Below are positions 1 through 8,484 of a DNA stretch of 64,000 bases, in pieces (position 1 is the first letter of the stretch; every line of letters starts with the position of its first letter). The stretch is from assembly GCF_016756495.1 (NCBI RefSeq), contig NZ_AP023243.1, positions 7,010,501-7,074,500 of the forward strand. Reading direction: 5' to 3'. The notes beneath the pieces were generated by a model. The model did not search any database. It was not told the origin of the DNA and worked only from the letters and a program-made list of their open reading frames with translations. A program made the position numbers and the translations under genes. This stretch comes from Mesorhizobium sp. 113-3-3. Lineage in GTDB: Bacteria > Pseudomonadota > Alphaproteobacteria > Rhizobiales > Rhizobiaceae.

Positions 1-780
1 GGGGCGCTCAACACCGCGGACCCGGCACCGGCATCATGGCTCAGCCTTGCCCACGCGGCCGACTATGTCGACCAGGTCATCAGCTGTTCGGTGCCGGAAA
101 AAATCGAACGCGAGATCGGCTTTCCGGTCGGCCCGCGCGTTTCGCTGCGCGCACAGCTTGCCACCGGCGGCACGATGCTGGCGGCGCGGCTCGCCTTGCG
201 CCACGGCATTGCCTGCAACACCGCCGGCGGCAGCCATCATGCTCGGCGCGCGCAAGGCGCCGGCTTCTGTACCTTCAACGATGTCGCCGTCGCCTCGCTG
301 GTGCTGCTCGACGAGGGCGCCGCACAAAACATCCTGGTCGTCGATCTCGACGTGCATCAGGGCGACGGCACCGCCGACATTCTTGGCGACGAACCAGCTG
401 TGTTCACCTTCTCCATGCATGGCGAGCGCAACTATCCCGTGCGCAAGATCGCCTCCGATCTCGACATCGCGCTTCCCGACGGCACAGGCGATGCCGCCTA
501 TCTGGAGAGGCTGGCCACCATCCTGCCGGAGCTGTCGGCGCGGGCGCGCTGGGACATCGTTTTCTACAATGCCGGCGTCGACGTCCATGCCGAGGATCGG
601 CTTGGCAGGCTGGCGCTTTCCAATGACGGCCTGCGCGCCCGCGACGAGATGGTCATCGGCCATTTTCGCGCGCTCGGCATTCCCGTCTGCGGCGTCATCG
701 GCGGCGGCTATTCCAACGATGTGCCGGCCCTTGCCGCGCGGCACGCCATCCTGTTCGAGGTCGCGTCCAGCGTGGCTTGA
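1..780 (+). CDS. Histone deacetylase family protein (5-prime truncated by window edge)
   Basis: The frame is open from base 1 and ends with TGA at 780, so the N-terminal part lies outside the window. The visible 259 residues carry the class I/II histone deacetylase (acetylpolyamine/acetoin hydrolase type) signatures: a GGSHHARR active-site segment, DLDVHQGDGT with the zinc-binding Asp/His, NAGVDVH, and a C-terminal GGGYSND loop. Bacterial members are zinc hydrolases that remove acyl groups from small amines or proteins; the substrate cannot be told from sequence. It is followed by a convergent peroxidase gene. The family is secure, the substrate is not. Confidence 0.9.
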   Translation, partial: GALNTADPAPASWLSLAHAADYVDQVISCSVPEKIEREIGFPVGPRVSLRAQLATGGTMLAARLALRHGIACNTAGGSHHARRAQGAGFCTFNDVAVASLVLLDEGAAQNILVVDLDVHQGDGTADILGDEPAVFTFSMHGERNYPVRKIASDLDIALPDGTGDAAYLERLATILPELSARARWDIVFYNAGVDVHAEDRLGRLALSNDGLRARDEMVIGHFRALGIPVCGVIGGGYSNDVPALAARHAILFEVASSVA

Positions 781-824
781 TGCACCATGTCTTCGACCTG
801 AAGCTCGCGAGCCGAAGACGTAGT

Positions 825-2255
825 TTACAAGCTTCTGAGGAATGTCAGGCTGGGAGCAAAAAAGTACTCGCCTCCCTGCATCTTGACGAAACCCTGAAAT
901 GACAGCGTTGCGTCTCCAGCAGCCAGGTTGTCCCACTCTTTTTGCCAATGTTGCCCAGCGACGGGGCCCTGGCCAATGATGGGGTCGAGCTTCGACGGTT
1001 GCCCGCCCGCGGGAAAGGTAGGGTTGTTGGCCCAAGTCTGCTGCGTGAATTCGAACTGCGTGGCCAGTTCGCGATTATAGGCCATGAAGAGAAGCCCCAC
1101 CTCGCCGGTTGGCAGTAGCGGACCTACCTTCGTATCAAATTCCGCGAGCGACTTGCTGTCAGGAATATCCGAAGGGTGAACCTGCCGGGGAACATCCTCA
1201 TATGGGATACCGCGGCGCGGCATCAGATGCTTGCGTTCGTTTTCCGGCGTTTCAAAGCCGCCGGTGCCGCGCGGATTGACCTTGCGGATATGAGCCTGGA
1301 ACGGACACCGGGCACCTTGGTCATTGTTATAGTTGAAGTCGTTGGGCGGATTGACCGCCTTTGCTTCGTCCGAGAGCGTCACAGGGGTGCCGTCCTCGAA
1401 CCGCCCCACCACCATTGCTCCGGCCAATTCACGATCTTCACCGGTGAAGCCCAGTGCGGTTGCCAATTCCTGCTCTTTGCGTTTGAACAGGCGGACGTTT
1501 TGATCCAGCTTGCGGAAGATGAAGTAACTTCCAAAACTTATTCCGTCGGCGGAACCTGGGTCCGGGACAAGGGCAACGTCGAGAGGGGCCTCAGGATCCC
1601 ATTCGGCGATTCCTGCGTCGCGCGCTTCCTTGGCGCTGTCTTCCACAAGCATCAAAGGCTGGCTACGACCATCCACATAACCGAAATGCTCGATGCCATC
1701 ATTGGCCTTGTTGAAAATGGCTTTGCCGTGCTGCTCCTTGACGATCGTGGCTCCCGCGCCCGTCAAGAGCGTCGCGATCGCATCACGTTTCAGCCGCAGG
1801 GCCGTATCATTTTCGCTGCCCACAAGAACCATTCCATCGATCTTGCCTCGGAACGGCGCCTCCCAGGAGGCAACAGGCGGATCGCCCAATACGGCCGCCT
1901 TCATGCCTGTTCTGAAACCCGGATCGGATGGTACGGCGCCGGAGGCCACTCCAAGCGCGGAATAGCCGGTGGCGGAAAGGAAAACCGAGACAAACGGCTT
2001 GCCCGACTTGCCGGTTGCGTGAAAATTATCGGCTTCGAGCAGCTGCTGGTAGGCGCTGGTGGCGTGATAGTTGGCGATCTCACGCAGTGCAGCTCGCATC
2101 TCGCGCTTCTTGGGGGCTGCTATCTTGAAAAAGATGTTCACGGTAGCGGACCGACCGTGACCTTTCAGGATATTACCCTGCAGCGCAGCAAGCATCCGCT
2201 GCTCGTCGTGGCTGGCGCTCTTCCATGAGAGCGGCTTCGTAAGATCTATTGCCAT
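825..2255 (-). CDS. Dyp-type heme peroxidase
   Basis: A 476-residue protein read from ATG 2255, which has GGAGGGAAG just upstream; an in-frame ATG at 2300 lacks such a site. The GxxDG signature of dye-decolorizing peroxidases is present as GYVDG (residues 192-196, with the distal catalytic Asp 195). The candidate proximal heme ligand is His 322 in the segment AHIRKVNPRG. The length exceeds the compact (about 300-residue) classes and fits the larger subfamily. Family members use hydrogen peroxide to oxidise bulky dyes and phenolics. No signal peptide is seen, so it is probably cytoplasmic. It is transcribed alone and converges on the hydrolase gene; about 490 bp of AT-rich DNA lies upstream. 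Confidence 0.9.
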   Translation of the reverse strand: MAIDLTKPLSWKSASHDEQRMLAALQGNILKGHGRSATVNIFFKIAAPKKREMRAALREIANYHATSAYQQLLEADNFHATGKSGKPFVSVFLSATGYSALGVASGAVPSDPGFRTGMKAAVLGDPPVASWEAPFRGKIDGMVLVGSENDTALRLKRDAIATLLTGAGATIVKEQHGKAIFNKANDGIEHFGYVDGRSQPLMLVEDSAKEARDAGIAEWDPEAPLDVALVPDPGSADGISFGSYFIFRKLDQNVRLFKRKEQELATALGFTGEDRELAGAMVVGRFEDGTPVTLSDEAKAVNPPNDFNYNNDQGARCPFQAHIRKVNPRGTGGFETPENERKHLMPRRGIPYEDVPRQVHPSDIPDSKSLAEFDTKVGPLLPTGEVGLLFMAYNRELATQFEFTQQTWANNPTFPAGGQPSKLDPIIGQGPVAGQHWQKEWDNLAAGDATLSFQGFVKMQGGEYFFAPSLTFLRSL

Positions 2256-2741
2256 GGTTTCTTCCCTCCACCCGAATTGAAAAAACGTGGCGAAAAGCAA
2301 GACCTGTCCTATCGCCGATCGCCACTCATCAAATTCATTCTGCGCACCCTGCGAGTCCGATGGGAAACAATTGCTTCCAATTTTCTGAAAGTTCCGATTA
2401 AGGCCTATCTCTGCAGACCTTACTCCGCCTGGCCACTGATGATGCTCTCATCTGCCTGAAAACACAATAGTACACCAAATAGTTATGAAATCTATTCAGT
2501 CATATTATCAGAATTTATGGATATCCTCTTGGAATCTTCTGATTTTCCTCACCGGGGAAAATGGTTATGATCTGAACGATGTGATCGCGTTTCAGCCAAC
2601 GATCCAGAAGATGCCTACGGTGATTGCGCTATGCCGGGATAGCCCGTTGCGGGGCATGAGAGGTCTCGGCCCCGGCCGCATACGGCGCACTTCGCAGGCT
2701 GTCGGCTTTTTGAGGATGGATAGAACGCCGCCTTGACAGCG
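2256..2741. other. Intergenic region upstream of the peroxidase gene, AT-rich
   Basis: Roughly 490 bp with lower GC than its surroundings, especially 2450-2570. It must hold the promoter of the minus-strand peroxidase gene. A plus-strand reading frame of 83 codons (2485-2736) has no ribosome binding site, no recognisable domain and codon use unlike the neighbours, so it is not called. No clear operator could be identified. Confidence 0.5.
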
Positions 2742-3005
2742 CTACTTCCGATAGTTGGCGATCCTGAGCAGGATGAAAGCCGGCACGACGATCGCGGCAC
2801 CAAGCAGGATGTAGCCGAGGAAACGGTCAACGGCGTGGAAGCCCAGGTTCCACAGGTCGATGAAGAACTTCTGGATGCCGTAGAAGACATCCATCGGCGA
2901 CCAGCCGAAGGCATTCATGACAAGGCCGACGAGGAACGACACCACCAGCAGCTTCAGGATCACCCTGAGCGGGGAGTCGCCGAGAAAGCGCGTCAGTGTG
3001 GACAA
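2742..3005 (-). CDS. Small integral membrane protein (DUF6460-like)
   Basis: The proposed start is TTG at 3005, six bases after GGGGAG; this gives 87 residues beginning LSTLTRFLGDSPL. An ATG at 3110 would add an unlikely 35-residue extension. The protein has two hydrophobic segments (about residues 13-32 and 55-80) with an aromatic stretch between them, and ends in a basic NYRK tail. It looks like the short membrane proteins annotated DUF6460 in rhizobia, with no known function. It stands alone. Confidence 0.7.
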   Translation of the reverse strand: MSTLTRFLGDSPLRVILKLLVVSFLVGLVMNAFGWSPMDVFYGIQKFFIDLWNLGFHAVDRFLGYILLGAAIVVPAFILLRIANYRK

Positions 3006-3445
3006 GGTCGTCTCCCCATTGAGATGCCCGGACTCAAGGGCACGCCCAGAGATACGTGCTTGGCGGCCATCCATCAAGCCGGCGCGGTTTGCACCCGGGA
3101 AAACCCGCAACAGGCGATCGAGACCGCGAGCTTCAGACGGCCTGAAATTCTTAAATATAGGTAAACAGAATCATTTCAATTTGTTGAAAATAAAGCACAA
3201 AACCGTCATTTTCCAATTTTGCGCAATGTGCGTGCAATTTTCACCTGCGAGACAGTCGGCGTCTTTCAGGTGATTGGTTGCGCGGCGCTCCGACCCCCTA
3301 CCACCAGCTGGCGAACGCCAGCTTCAGGACCGTGCAGCCATCCCTGGAAGACACCAAACCGGAGCCCGGCCACCCCAAGGCCAAGCTCCCCGGGAGTTAA
3401 CCTGCGTGTCGATTGCTGGATGCGCGTTTGTGCTGGAGTAATGCT
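3006..3445. other. Intergenic region between divergent small genes
   Basis: About 440 bp separating the minus-strand small membrane protein from the plus-strand outer-membrane protein. A pyrimidine- and A-rich patch (3160-3245) probably holds promoters. A short hairpin CTGGCGAACGCCAG is visible near 3308. No coding frame with a credible start or domain is seen. Confidence 0.45.
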
Positions 3446-4063
3446 GTGTCCTCTCGAGTAAAGATCGTCCTGACGGCGGCGAGCCTCGCCTTTTGCCTTC
3501 TCGGGCCGGCGATGGCCGCCGACCTTTCACCCACCTACAATGACCCGCCCGCCTTCCAGTGGAGCGGCGCCTATGTCGGCGTCCACGGCGGCACGGCATT
3601 CACCGGAATGCCAAACCCGTTTGCGGGCCGGAATGGCTTCAGCGGCGGTGTCCAGGCCGGCTACAACCAGCAGATGGGTCCCGCCGTTCTCGGCGCCGAG
3701 ATCGAAGGCTCCTATCTGGGCGGCGCCGAACACGACGTCCAGGGCGGCAAGATCAAGGAGAAATGGCGCGGCGCCGCCAAGGCCAAGGCAGGATTGAGCT
3801 TCGACCAGACGCTGCTGTTTGGCACCGGCGGCGTTGCCCTGACCAAATTCGACAAGAGCGACAACGTCAGCAGCGCCGATGGATGGAAGGTCGGCTACCT
3901 GCTGGGCGCGGGCATCGAGCAGGGCTTCGCCGGCGGGCTGTCCGCCAAGGTCGAGTACGACTATGTCCGCACCCCCGGGGTCGAGACGACATCGGCTCTC
4001 GGCACGTCGAAGACGACGATCGGCAGCCATGAACTGAAGGCCGGCATCAACTACCGGTTCTAG
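3446..4063 (+). CDS. Outer-membrane beta-barrel protein (Omp25/Omp31-like)
   Basis: Read from GTG 3446, seven bases after GGAG, to give 205 residues. The N-terminus is a signal peptide (VKIVLTAASLAFCLLGPAMA, cleavage before ADLSPTY). The mature part begins with the FQWSGAYVGVHGG pattern of rhizobial/Brucella Omp25-Omp31 proteins, shows alternating glycine/aromatic strands with VGYLLGAGIE and KVEYDYV motifs, and ends AGINYRF with the C-terminal Phe used for barrel insertion. It is likely a small eight-stranded outer-membrane barrel with a structural role. A strong hairpin follows the stop codon. Confidence 0.9.
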   Translation: MSSRVKIVLTAASLAFCLLGPAMAADLSPTYNDPPAFQWSGAYVGVHGGTAFTGMPNPFAGRNGFSGGVQAGYNQQMGPAVLGAEIEGSYLGGAEHDVQGGKIKEKWRGAAKAKAGLSFDQTLLFGTGGVALTKFDKSDNVSSADGWKVGYLLGAGIEQGFAGGLSAKVEYDYVRTPGVETTSALGTSKTTIGSHELKAGINYRF

Positions 4064-4072
4064 ATCAGGCGA

Positions 4073-4112
4073 ACCGGATCGCGCGATGCCGCCGTGCATC
4101 GCGCGATCCGGT
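4073..4112 (+). terminator. Perfect 16-bp hairpin downstream of the outer-membrane protein gene
   Basis: Arms at 4073-4088 and 4097-4112 are perfect reverse complements around an 8-base loop, beginning 9 bases after the stop codon. There is no clear T-run on the plus strand, so it may act as a mRNA 3-prime stabiliser or a weak terminator rather than a classical intrinsic terminator. Confidence 0.65.
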
Positions 4113-4246
4113 GTCCCGATATGCGCCGGCCAGGCCGGCCGGCTTTTTCCGCAATGGCGCTGTTTCCCGCGCCTCGCTGCAATGTCGATGCAATCTTCGC
4201 GATCTAGGTCCGCGCGTGAATTTTCACTCTGGGAATCTGTTCCGAT

Positions 4247-4633
4247 ATGTCCACGCCTGGCGCCAGCCTCCTGATACGGGCCTCGAAGGTCTTCTTCATC
4301 GCAATCGCGCTCGCAGGCTGTGCCTCAGACATCATGAAAAACTATGTCGGGCAGCCGGTCGAATCGGTCGTCCTCGATTATGGCCCGCCAACGGCGATCG
4401 TCGATCTTGGCCAAGGCCAGCGCGCCTATCAGTGGCGCAAGGTGTCGACGTCGGCTGTTTCCGGGACTTCGAGCGGCGAGGTTCGCGAGACAAAACACGG
4501 AACCGTCTATGAAGAGACCGAGACGCCCGGCTATATCGAGCGTCAGGAATGCTTCTACACATTCTACGCCCGCGCTTCCGGCGGCCGGTGGTTCATCACC
4601 AATTTCCGCCAGCCAAAGCTGGAATGCGAATGA
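4247..4633 (+). CDS. Small lipoprotein of unknown function
   Basis: A 128-residue protein with an N-terminal hydrophobic stretch ending in the lipobox LAGC (about residues 22-25), so it should be lipid-modified on that Cys and sit in the cell envelope. The mature part contains a GQPVESVVLDYGPP segment, as found in small rhizobial lipoproteins, and two further Cys residues near the C-terminus (ECFYTFY and LECE) that could form a disulfide. It lies 49 bp upstream of a response-regulator gene on the same strand. The function is unknown. Confidence 0.75.
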   Translation: MSTPGASLLIRASKVFFIAIALAGCASDIMKNYVGQPVESVVLDYGPPTAIVDLGQGQRAYQWRKVSTSAVSGTSSGEVRETKHGTVYEETETPGYIERQECFYTFYARASGGRWFITNFRQPKLECE

Positions 4634-4682
4634 ACTGCCGCGGCCCTAGGCCCAGACAGGCCGCGGATAAAGGAGAATACGC

Positions 4683-5357
4683 ATGCGCGTCCTGTTGATC
4701 GAGGACGAACCGGAAATGGCCTCCGTGCTGAAGGCCGCTCTCGAGCGTGTGGACATCATCGTCGACCATGCCGTGACATTGGCCGACGCCGAGGCGGTGG
4801 CCCGTCTGGGCTATCACGACGCGGTGGTGCTCGACCGCAGGCTGCCGGATGGCGACGGTCTCAGCCTCATACCGCGCCTGCGTGCCTTGCATCTGGATGT
4901 GCCAGTCATCGCCCTGACGGCGATGAGCGGGTTGGACGACCGGGTCGCCGGGCTCGATGCCGGCGCCGACGATTACATGGTCAAGCCCTTCGCCACGGTG
5001 GAACTCGTCGCACGGCTTCATGCCTTGCACCGGCGCGCGTTCACCTCGCGCGCCAACCACACGATGGTCGGCCGCCTGACCTATGATTTCCGCCACCGCG
5101 AGGCGCTGGTCGAGGATCGAACCCTTGATCTGCCGCGGCGTGAAAGGCTGGTGCTCGAAACGCTCATCCGCCGGCCGGGGCGGACCGTCATGCGCAGCGC
5201 GCTGGAGGAGGCCGTCTACGCGCTCGACGACGAGATCGGGTCGAATGCGCTCGATGCACACATTTCGCGGCTGCGCCGCAAGCTCGACGATGTCGCCGCC
5301 GGCATCGAGATCCGGGCGATCCGCAACCTTGGCTATCTCTTGCGGGCGGCCTCGTGA
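4683..5357 (+). CDS. Response regulator, OmpR/PhoB family
   Basis: A 224-residue two-domain regulator. The receiver domain (about residues 1-115) has the acidic pair near residues 7-9, the phosphoacceptor Asp 51 in VVLDRRLPDG and the conserved Lys 101 in YMVKPF. The C-terminal half (about 125-224) is a winged helix with the DAHISRLRRKLD recognition region typical of the OmpR class. AAGGAGAA lies just before the ATG. It overlaps the next gene, its sensor kinase, by four bases, so the two are co-translated. The stimulus and targets cannot be read from sequence. Confidence 0.93.
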   Translation: MRVLLIEDEPEMASVLKAALERVDIIVDHAVTLADAEAVARLGYHDAVVLDRRLPDGDGLSLIPRLRALHLDVPVIALTAMSGLDDRVAGLDAGADDYMVKPFATVELVARLHALHRRAFTSRANHTMVGRLTYDFRHREALVEDRTLDLPRRERLVLETLIRRPGRTVMRSALEEAVYALDDEIGSNALDAHISRLRRKLDDVAAGIEIRAIRNLGYLLRAAS

Positions 5358-6781
5358 AAAAGCCGCGCACGCGCTCGCTGCAATGGATCCTGGTCCGGCG
5401 GCTGATCCTGCTGCAGGCGGCGACGCTGCTCATCTTCATCGTGCTGTGCGCGGCAGCATTGTGGATCGCCAATCCGCGCCTTTTGATCGACAACGAGGCA
5501 GCCGTTGCCGCCATCAAGGGAGCGGTCAGCCGTGACGGCAACGGCAAACTGATCGTCCAGGAGACCGAGGAGCTTGCCAGCTTTCGCGAGGGCTTCCCCA
5601 ATGTCTGGTACATCGTTCGCGACGACAGCGGCCAGAGCGTGCGCTTCGGCAATGTACCTGACGTCTACGCCAGGAATTTTGGCGAGCTGCTGGGCGAAGC
5701 CGATCACGCCACCATCGGATTTTCCGAAGATGATCTGAGGCCCGAGGCCTATCTCGAAAAGGCCGCGACCAGGGCCGGCACCGTACAGATCATCGCCGGA
5801 ACGAGGTCGTCGCGAGAAACTGACGGGCTCGAGCTCAGCATTTCGGCCACTGTCGACGTCGCCAGGAATCCCGACGGCAGCAGAAACTGGGAAAAGGCGC
5901 TGCCGGCTCTCGCGGTCATCATCATCATCCTGCTCTTGCCGATCGTCCTGGTCATGGGAGCCACGACCCTGGTGACGACGCCGGCCGTGGTGCGCCGCTC
6001 CTTTGCCGGCCTTGTCGAAACGGTCCGCCAGGCGACGCGCATCGATATCGGCACCCGCGCCATGCAGCTGCCGGTCAAGAACGTGCCGCAGGAAATCGCG
6101 CCGCTGGTGCATGCCTTCAACGAGGCGCTTGGCCGCCTCGCCCAGGGCTACGACCGCCACAACCGCTTCCTCACCGACGCGGCGCATGAACTGCGCACGC
6201 CGATCGCCATTCTGCGCACACGCGCCGAACTCTTGAAACAGGAGCCGCAAAGCGCGCGGCTGCTGCGTGACATCGAACGCCTGTCGCATCTTGCGCAGCA
6301 ACTGCTCGACCATCAGTTGCTCGACCGGCCGTCGGACCAGCGCCAGATCGTCGATCTTGCCGACCTGGTCAGCCGGGTCGCCGCCGACTTCGCCCCGCTC
6401 GCCATCGAGGCCGGCTATGACCTTGCCTTCGAGCCATCGCCTGGCAAGGCACATGTCGAGGTCAATGTGCTGCAGATCGAGCGAGCGCTCGCCAACCTCG
6501 TGCGCAACGCAATCGAGCATGGCGGCGGCAGCGGCACGATCACGATCGCCATCGACGGGATAGGCGGCATCGAGGTGCGCGACGAAGGCCCGGGCATTCC
6601 CGCGGAAGAGCGCGAGAACGTCTTCGAGCCCTTCTACCGCTTGCAGCCGCAGTCGCGCGGCGCGGGGCTGGGACTGAACCTTGCCCGGCAGATCGCGCTG
6701 CTGCATGACGGGACGATCCGCATCCTGACGGGCTCATGGCGCGGGGCCCGCATCCGCATGGAATTGCCGGTGCGTTCGTGA
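5354..6781 (+). CDS. Sensor histidine kinase, HAMP-type
   Basis: A 475-residue membrane kinase starting at GTG 5354 within the stop region of the regulator gene. Two transmembrane helices (about 18-40 and 184-206) flank a roughly 140-residue periplasmic sensor region. The HisKA domain carries FLTDAAHELRTPIAIL with His 278. The ATP-binding domain has the N box NLVRNAIEHG, the G1 box DEGPGIP and the G2 box GAGLGLNLARQ. It is the cognate partner of the preceding regulator. No sensor domain that would reveal the signal was recognised. Confidence 0.93.
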   Translation: MKKPRTRSLQWILVRRLILLQAATLLIFIVLCAAALWIANPRLLIDNEAAVAAIKGAVSRDGNGKLIVQETEELASFREGFPNVWYIVRDDSGQSVRFGNVPDVYARNFGELLGEADHATIGFSEDDLRPEAYLEKAATRAGTVQIIAGTRSSRETDGLELSISATVDVARNPDGSRNWEKALPALAVIIIILLLPIVLVMGATTLVTTPAVVRRSFAGLVETVRQATRIDIGTRAMQLPVKNVPQEIAPLVHAFNEALGRLAQGYDRHNRFLTDAAHELRTPIAILRTRAELLKQEPQSARLLRDIERLSHLAQQLLDHQLLDRPSDQRQIVDLADLVSRVAADFAPLAIEAGYDLAFEPSPGKAHVEVNVLQIERALANLVRNAIEHGGGSGTITIAIDGIGGIEVRDEGPGIPAEERENVFEPFYRLQPQSRGAGLGLNLARQIALLHDGTIRILTGSWRGARIRMELPVRS

Positions 6782-6881
6782 CGGTGCCGAGCCCATTGCG
6801 GTCGGCCCGGCAGTCCCCATCCGATTTATCTGTTTTCTAACCAATTGCCGCTATTGCCATTGCAAGAGCGGGAGCCAGGGT

Positions 6882-7910
6882 TTGGTGGGAACGGGAAAAA
6901 TCGGCGCGCACCGCGCGGTCAAGCTGTCGGTCGTCGTGCCATGCTACAACGAGCGCGACGGCGTGGCCGAGCTTCATCGACGCGTCAGCGCCGTATGCCT
7001 CGAGCATAGCCCTTCCTACGAGATCGTGCTTGTCATCGACGGGGCGACCGACGGCACCCGCGAGGCCATTTTCGAACTGGCCGAAAAGGACGACCATGTG
7101 GTCGCCATCGACCTTGCCCGCAACTACGGCCACCAGATCGCCTTGAGCGCGGGGCTGGAGTTCTGCCGCGGCGAGCGCATTCTCATTCTCGACGCCGATC
7201 TCCAGGATCCGCCCGAACTGCTCGGCGCGATGATGGCGAAGATGGATGAAGGCTTCGATGTCGTCTATGGCCAGAGGATAAAGCGCGACGGCGAAAGCTG
7301 GTTCAAGCTGGCTTCCGCCTCGATATTCTACCGCCTGCTCGGGCGAATGGTCGATGTCGAGATCGCGCCGGACTCCGGAGACTTCCGGCTGATGAGCCGC
7401 CGGGCGCTCGACCATCTGAACGCGATGCCCGAACGCTACAGGTTCATCCGCGGCATGGTGAGCTGGATCGGGCTGAGGCAAGTCGCCTTCCCTTATGAAA
7501 GGCAGCGGCGCTTTGCCGGCACCACCCACTATCCGTTGAGGAAGATGGTTCTTCTGGCCATCGACGCGATGACCAGCTTTTCGATCGTGCCATTGCGGTT
7601 TGCCTCGCTGCTGGGGATGATGTTCGGTCTGCTCGGCCTGGTCGTGCTCGGCTATACGCTGCTTGAATGGTCCAGGGGCAACGTGGTGCCCGGCTGGACG
7701 AGCCTTGCCGCGATCATGCTGATCCTGGGCAGTGTCCAGCTTCTGGTGCTCGGCATCTTCGGCGAGTATCTGGGCCGCATGTACATGGAGACCAAGCGGC
7801 GGCCGCTGTATTTCGTCAACGAAATCGTTTCGCGCGACCAGCCGGCCAAGGACGGCGACCTGCCCGTCCATCGCCTGCAGGAGATGGCGAAAAGAGCCGC
7901 GCGTGGCTGA
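6882..7910 (+). CDS. Polyprenol-phosphate glycosyltransferase, family 2 (GtrB/ArnC-like)
   Basis: A 342-residue GT2 enzyme. The catalytic domain begins LSVVVPCYNE and has the DADLQDPPEL metal-binding segment of dolichyl/undecaprenyl-phosphate sugar synthases. Two transmembrane helices near 235-260 and 268-295 are followed by EYLGRMYMETKRRP, a hallmark of the GtrB/ArnC/DPM1-like group. These enzymes load a sugar onto the lipid carrier at the inner face of the membrane. The gene is followed at once by a GtrA-like flippase candidate and a GT-C-like membrane protein, a typical three-gene O-antigen or glycan glycosylation set. The start may be the TTG at 6882; an internal start near the VKLSVVVP segment is also possible. 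Confidence 0.88.
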   Translation: MVGTGKIGAHRAVKLSVVVPCYNERDGVAELHRRVSAVCLEHSPSYEIVLVIDGATDGTREAIFELAEKDDHVVAIDLARNYGHQIALSAGLEFCRGERILILDADLQDPPELLGAMMAKMDEGFDVVYGQRIKRDGESWFKLASASIFYRLLGRMVDVEIAPDSGDFRLMSRRALDHLNAMPERYRFIRGMVSWIGLRQVAFPYERQRRFAGTTHYPLRKMVLLAIDAMTSFSIVPLRFASLLGMMFGLLGLVVLGYTLLEWSRGNVVPGWTSLAAIMLILGSVQLLVLGIFGEYLGRMYMETKRRPLYFVNEIVSRDQPAKDGDLPVHRLQEMAKRAARG

Positions 7911-7942
7911 GGCGAAGGTCGAGCGGATGCAACGGGAACGGC

Positions 7943-8389
7943 ATGGGCAGGATGCGGTCGGCTCTTCCGTCTGATCTCTCGCGGATGCTGCGCTTTGGCG
8001 CCGTCGGGCTTCTCAACACGGCGCTCGGCTATACGCTGATCCTGGCCGGGCTGGCGCTGGGCCTCGGCGATATCGTCTCCAATGCGGCGGGCTATGCCGC
8101 GGGCCTTACCCTCGGCTTCTTCCTCAATCGCCAGTGGACGTTCGGACGAGCCGGTGGTTTTCGCCCCGGTGCTGTCGCTCGCTACGCGATCACCTTTGTC
8201 GTCGCCTACGGCGCCAACCTCAGCGTCGTGATCGCCGCCATGTCCGCCGGATTCATCGAAAACCCGTTTGTCCATCTGGCGGGAAATTGCCTCTACTCGG
8301 TGATCTTCTATGTCGGCTCGGCCCGGTTCGTCTTCGTTGGCGGCGCGGATGCCTCCGACGCCGCGAAATGGCCAGGAACCGCGACATGA
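7943..8389 (+). CDS. GtrA-like membrane protein (candidate lipid-sugar flippase)
   Basis: Read from ATG 7943 (148 residues); ATG 7952 is an alternative. Four hydrophobic helices are visible, with the GtrA-family features LRFGAVGLLNTALGYT at the N-terminus, GFFLNRQWTF in the middle and a final helix ending in ARFVFVG. GtrA proteins are thought to flip polyprenyl-phosphate-linked glucose across the inner membrane. It follows the GtrB-like gene by 32 bp. Its stop overlaps an ATG in an ATGA arrangement, but that ATG belongs to a short duplicated frame rather than the next full gene. Confidence 0.85.
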   Translation: MGRMRSALPSDLSRMLRFGAVGLLNTALGYTLILAGLALGLGDIVSNAAGYAAGLTLGFFLNRQWTFGRAGGFRPGAVARYAITFVVAYGANLSVVIAAMSAGFIENPFVHLAGNCLYSVIFYVGSARFVFVGGADASDAAKWPGTAT

Positions 8390-8484
8390 ACCAGGCCACA
8401 GCAATAGCGACGGCGACGCCGTCGCTCGGAGCCGCGACATGAACCAGGCCGCTGCAATAGCGACGGCGACGCCGTCGCTCGGGG
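8379..8484 (+). repeat. 53-bp direct tandem duplication at a gene junction
   Basis: Two adjacent 53-bp copies (8379-8431 and 8432-8484) are identical at about 50 positions. Each begins CCGCGACATGAACCAGGCC and contains an ATG overlapping the stop of the frame before it. Because 53 is not a multiple of three, the ATG of copy 1 (8386) and that of copy 2 (8439) are in different frames. Confidence 0.9.
8386..8442 (+). CDS. 18-codon mini-ORF created by the tandem duplication
   Basis: ATG 8386 overlaps the stop of the GtrA-like gene (ATGA). It encodes MNQATAIATATPSLGAAT, then stops with TGA overlapping ATG 8439 of the following membrane protein, again as ATGA. It is a duplicate of the first codons of the downstream gene, frame-shifted relative to it. 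It may be only a by-product, but its double overlap would allow ribosomes to be handed on to the downstream gene. Confidence 0.4.
   Translation: MNQATAIATATPSLGAAT

Noticed and set aside
34..1035. 333-codon minus-strand frame across the deacetylase end and the peroxidase end
   Set aside because: It overlaps two well-supported genes and has no domain of its own.
2485..2736. 83-codon plus-strand frame in the AT-rich gap upstream of the peroxidase
   Set aside because: No ribosome binding site, no recognisable domain and composition that changes within the frame.
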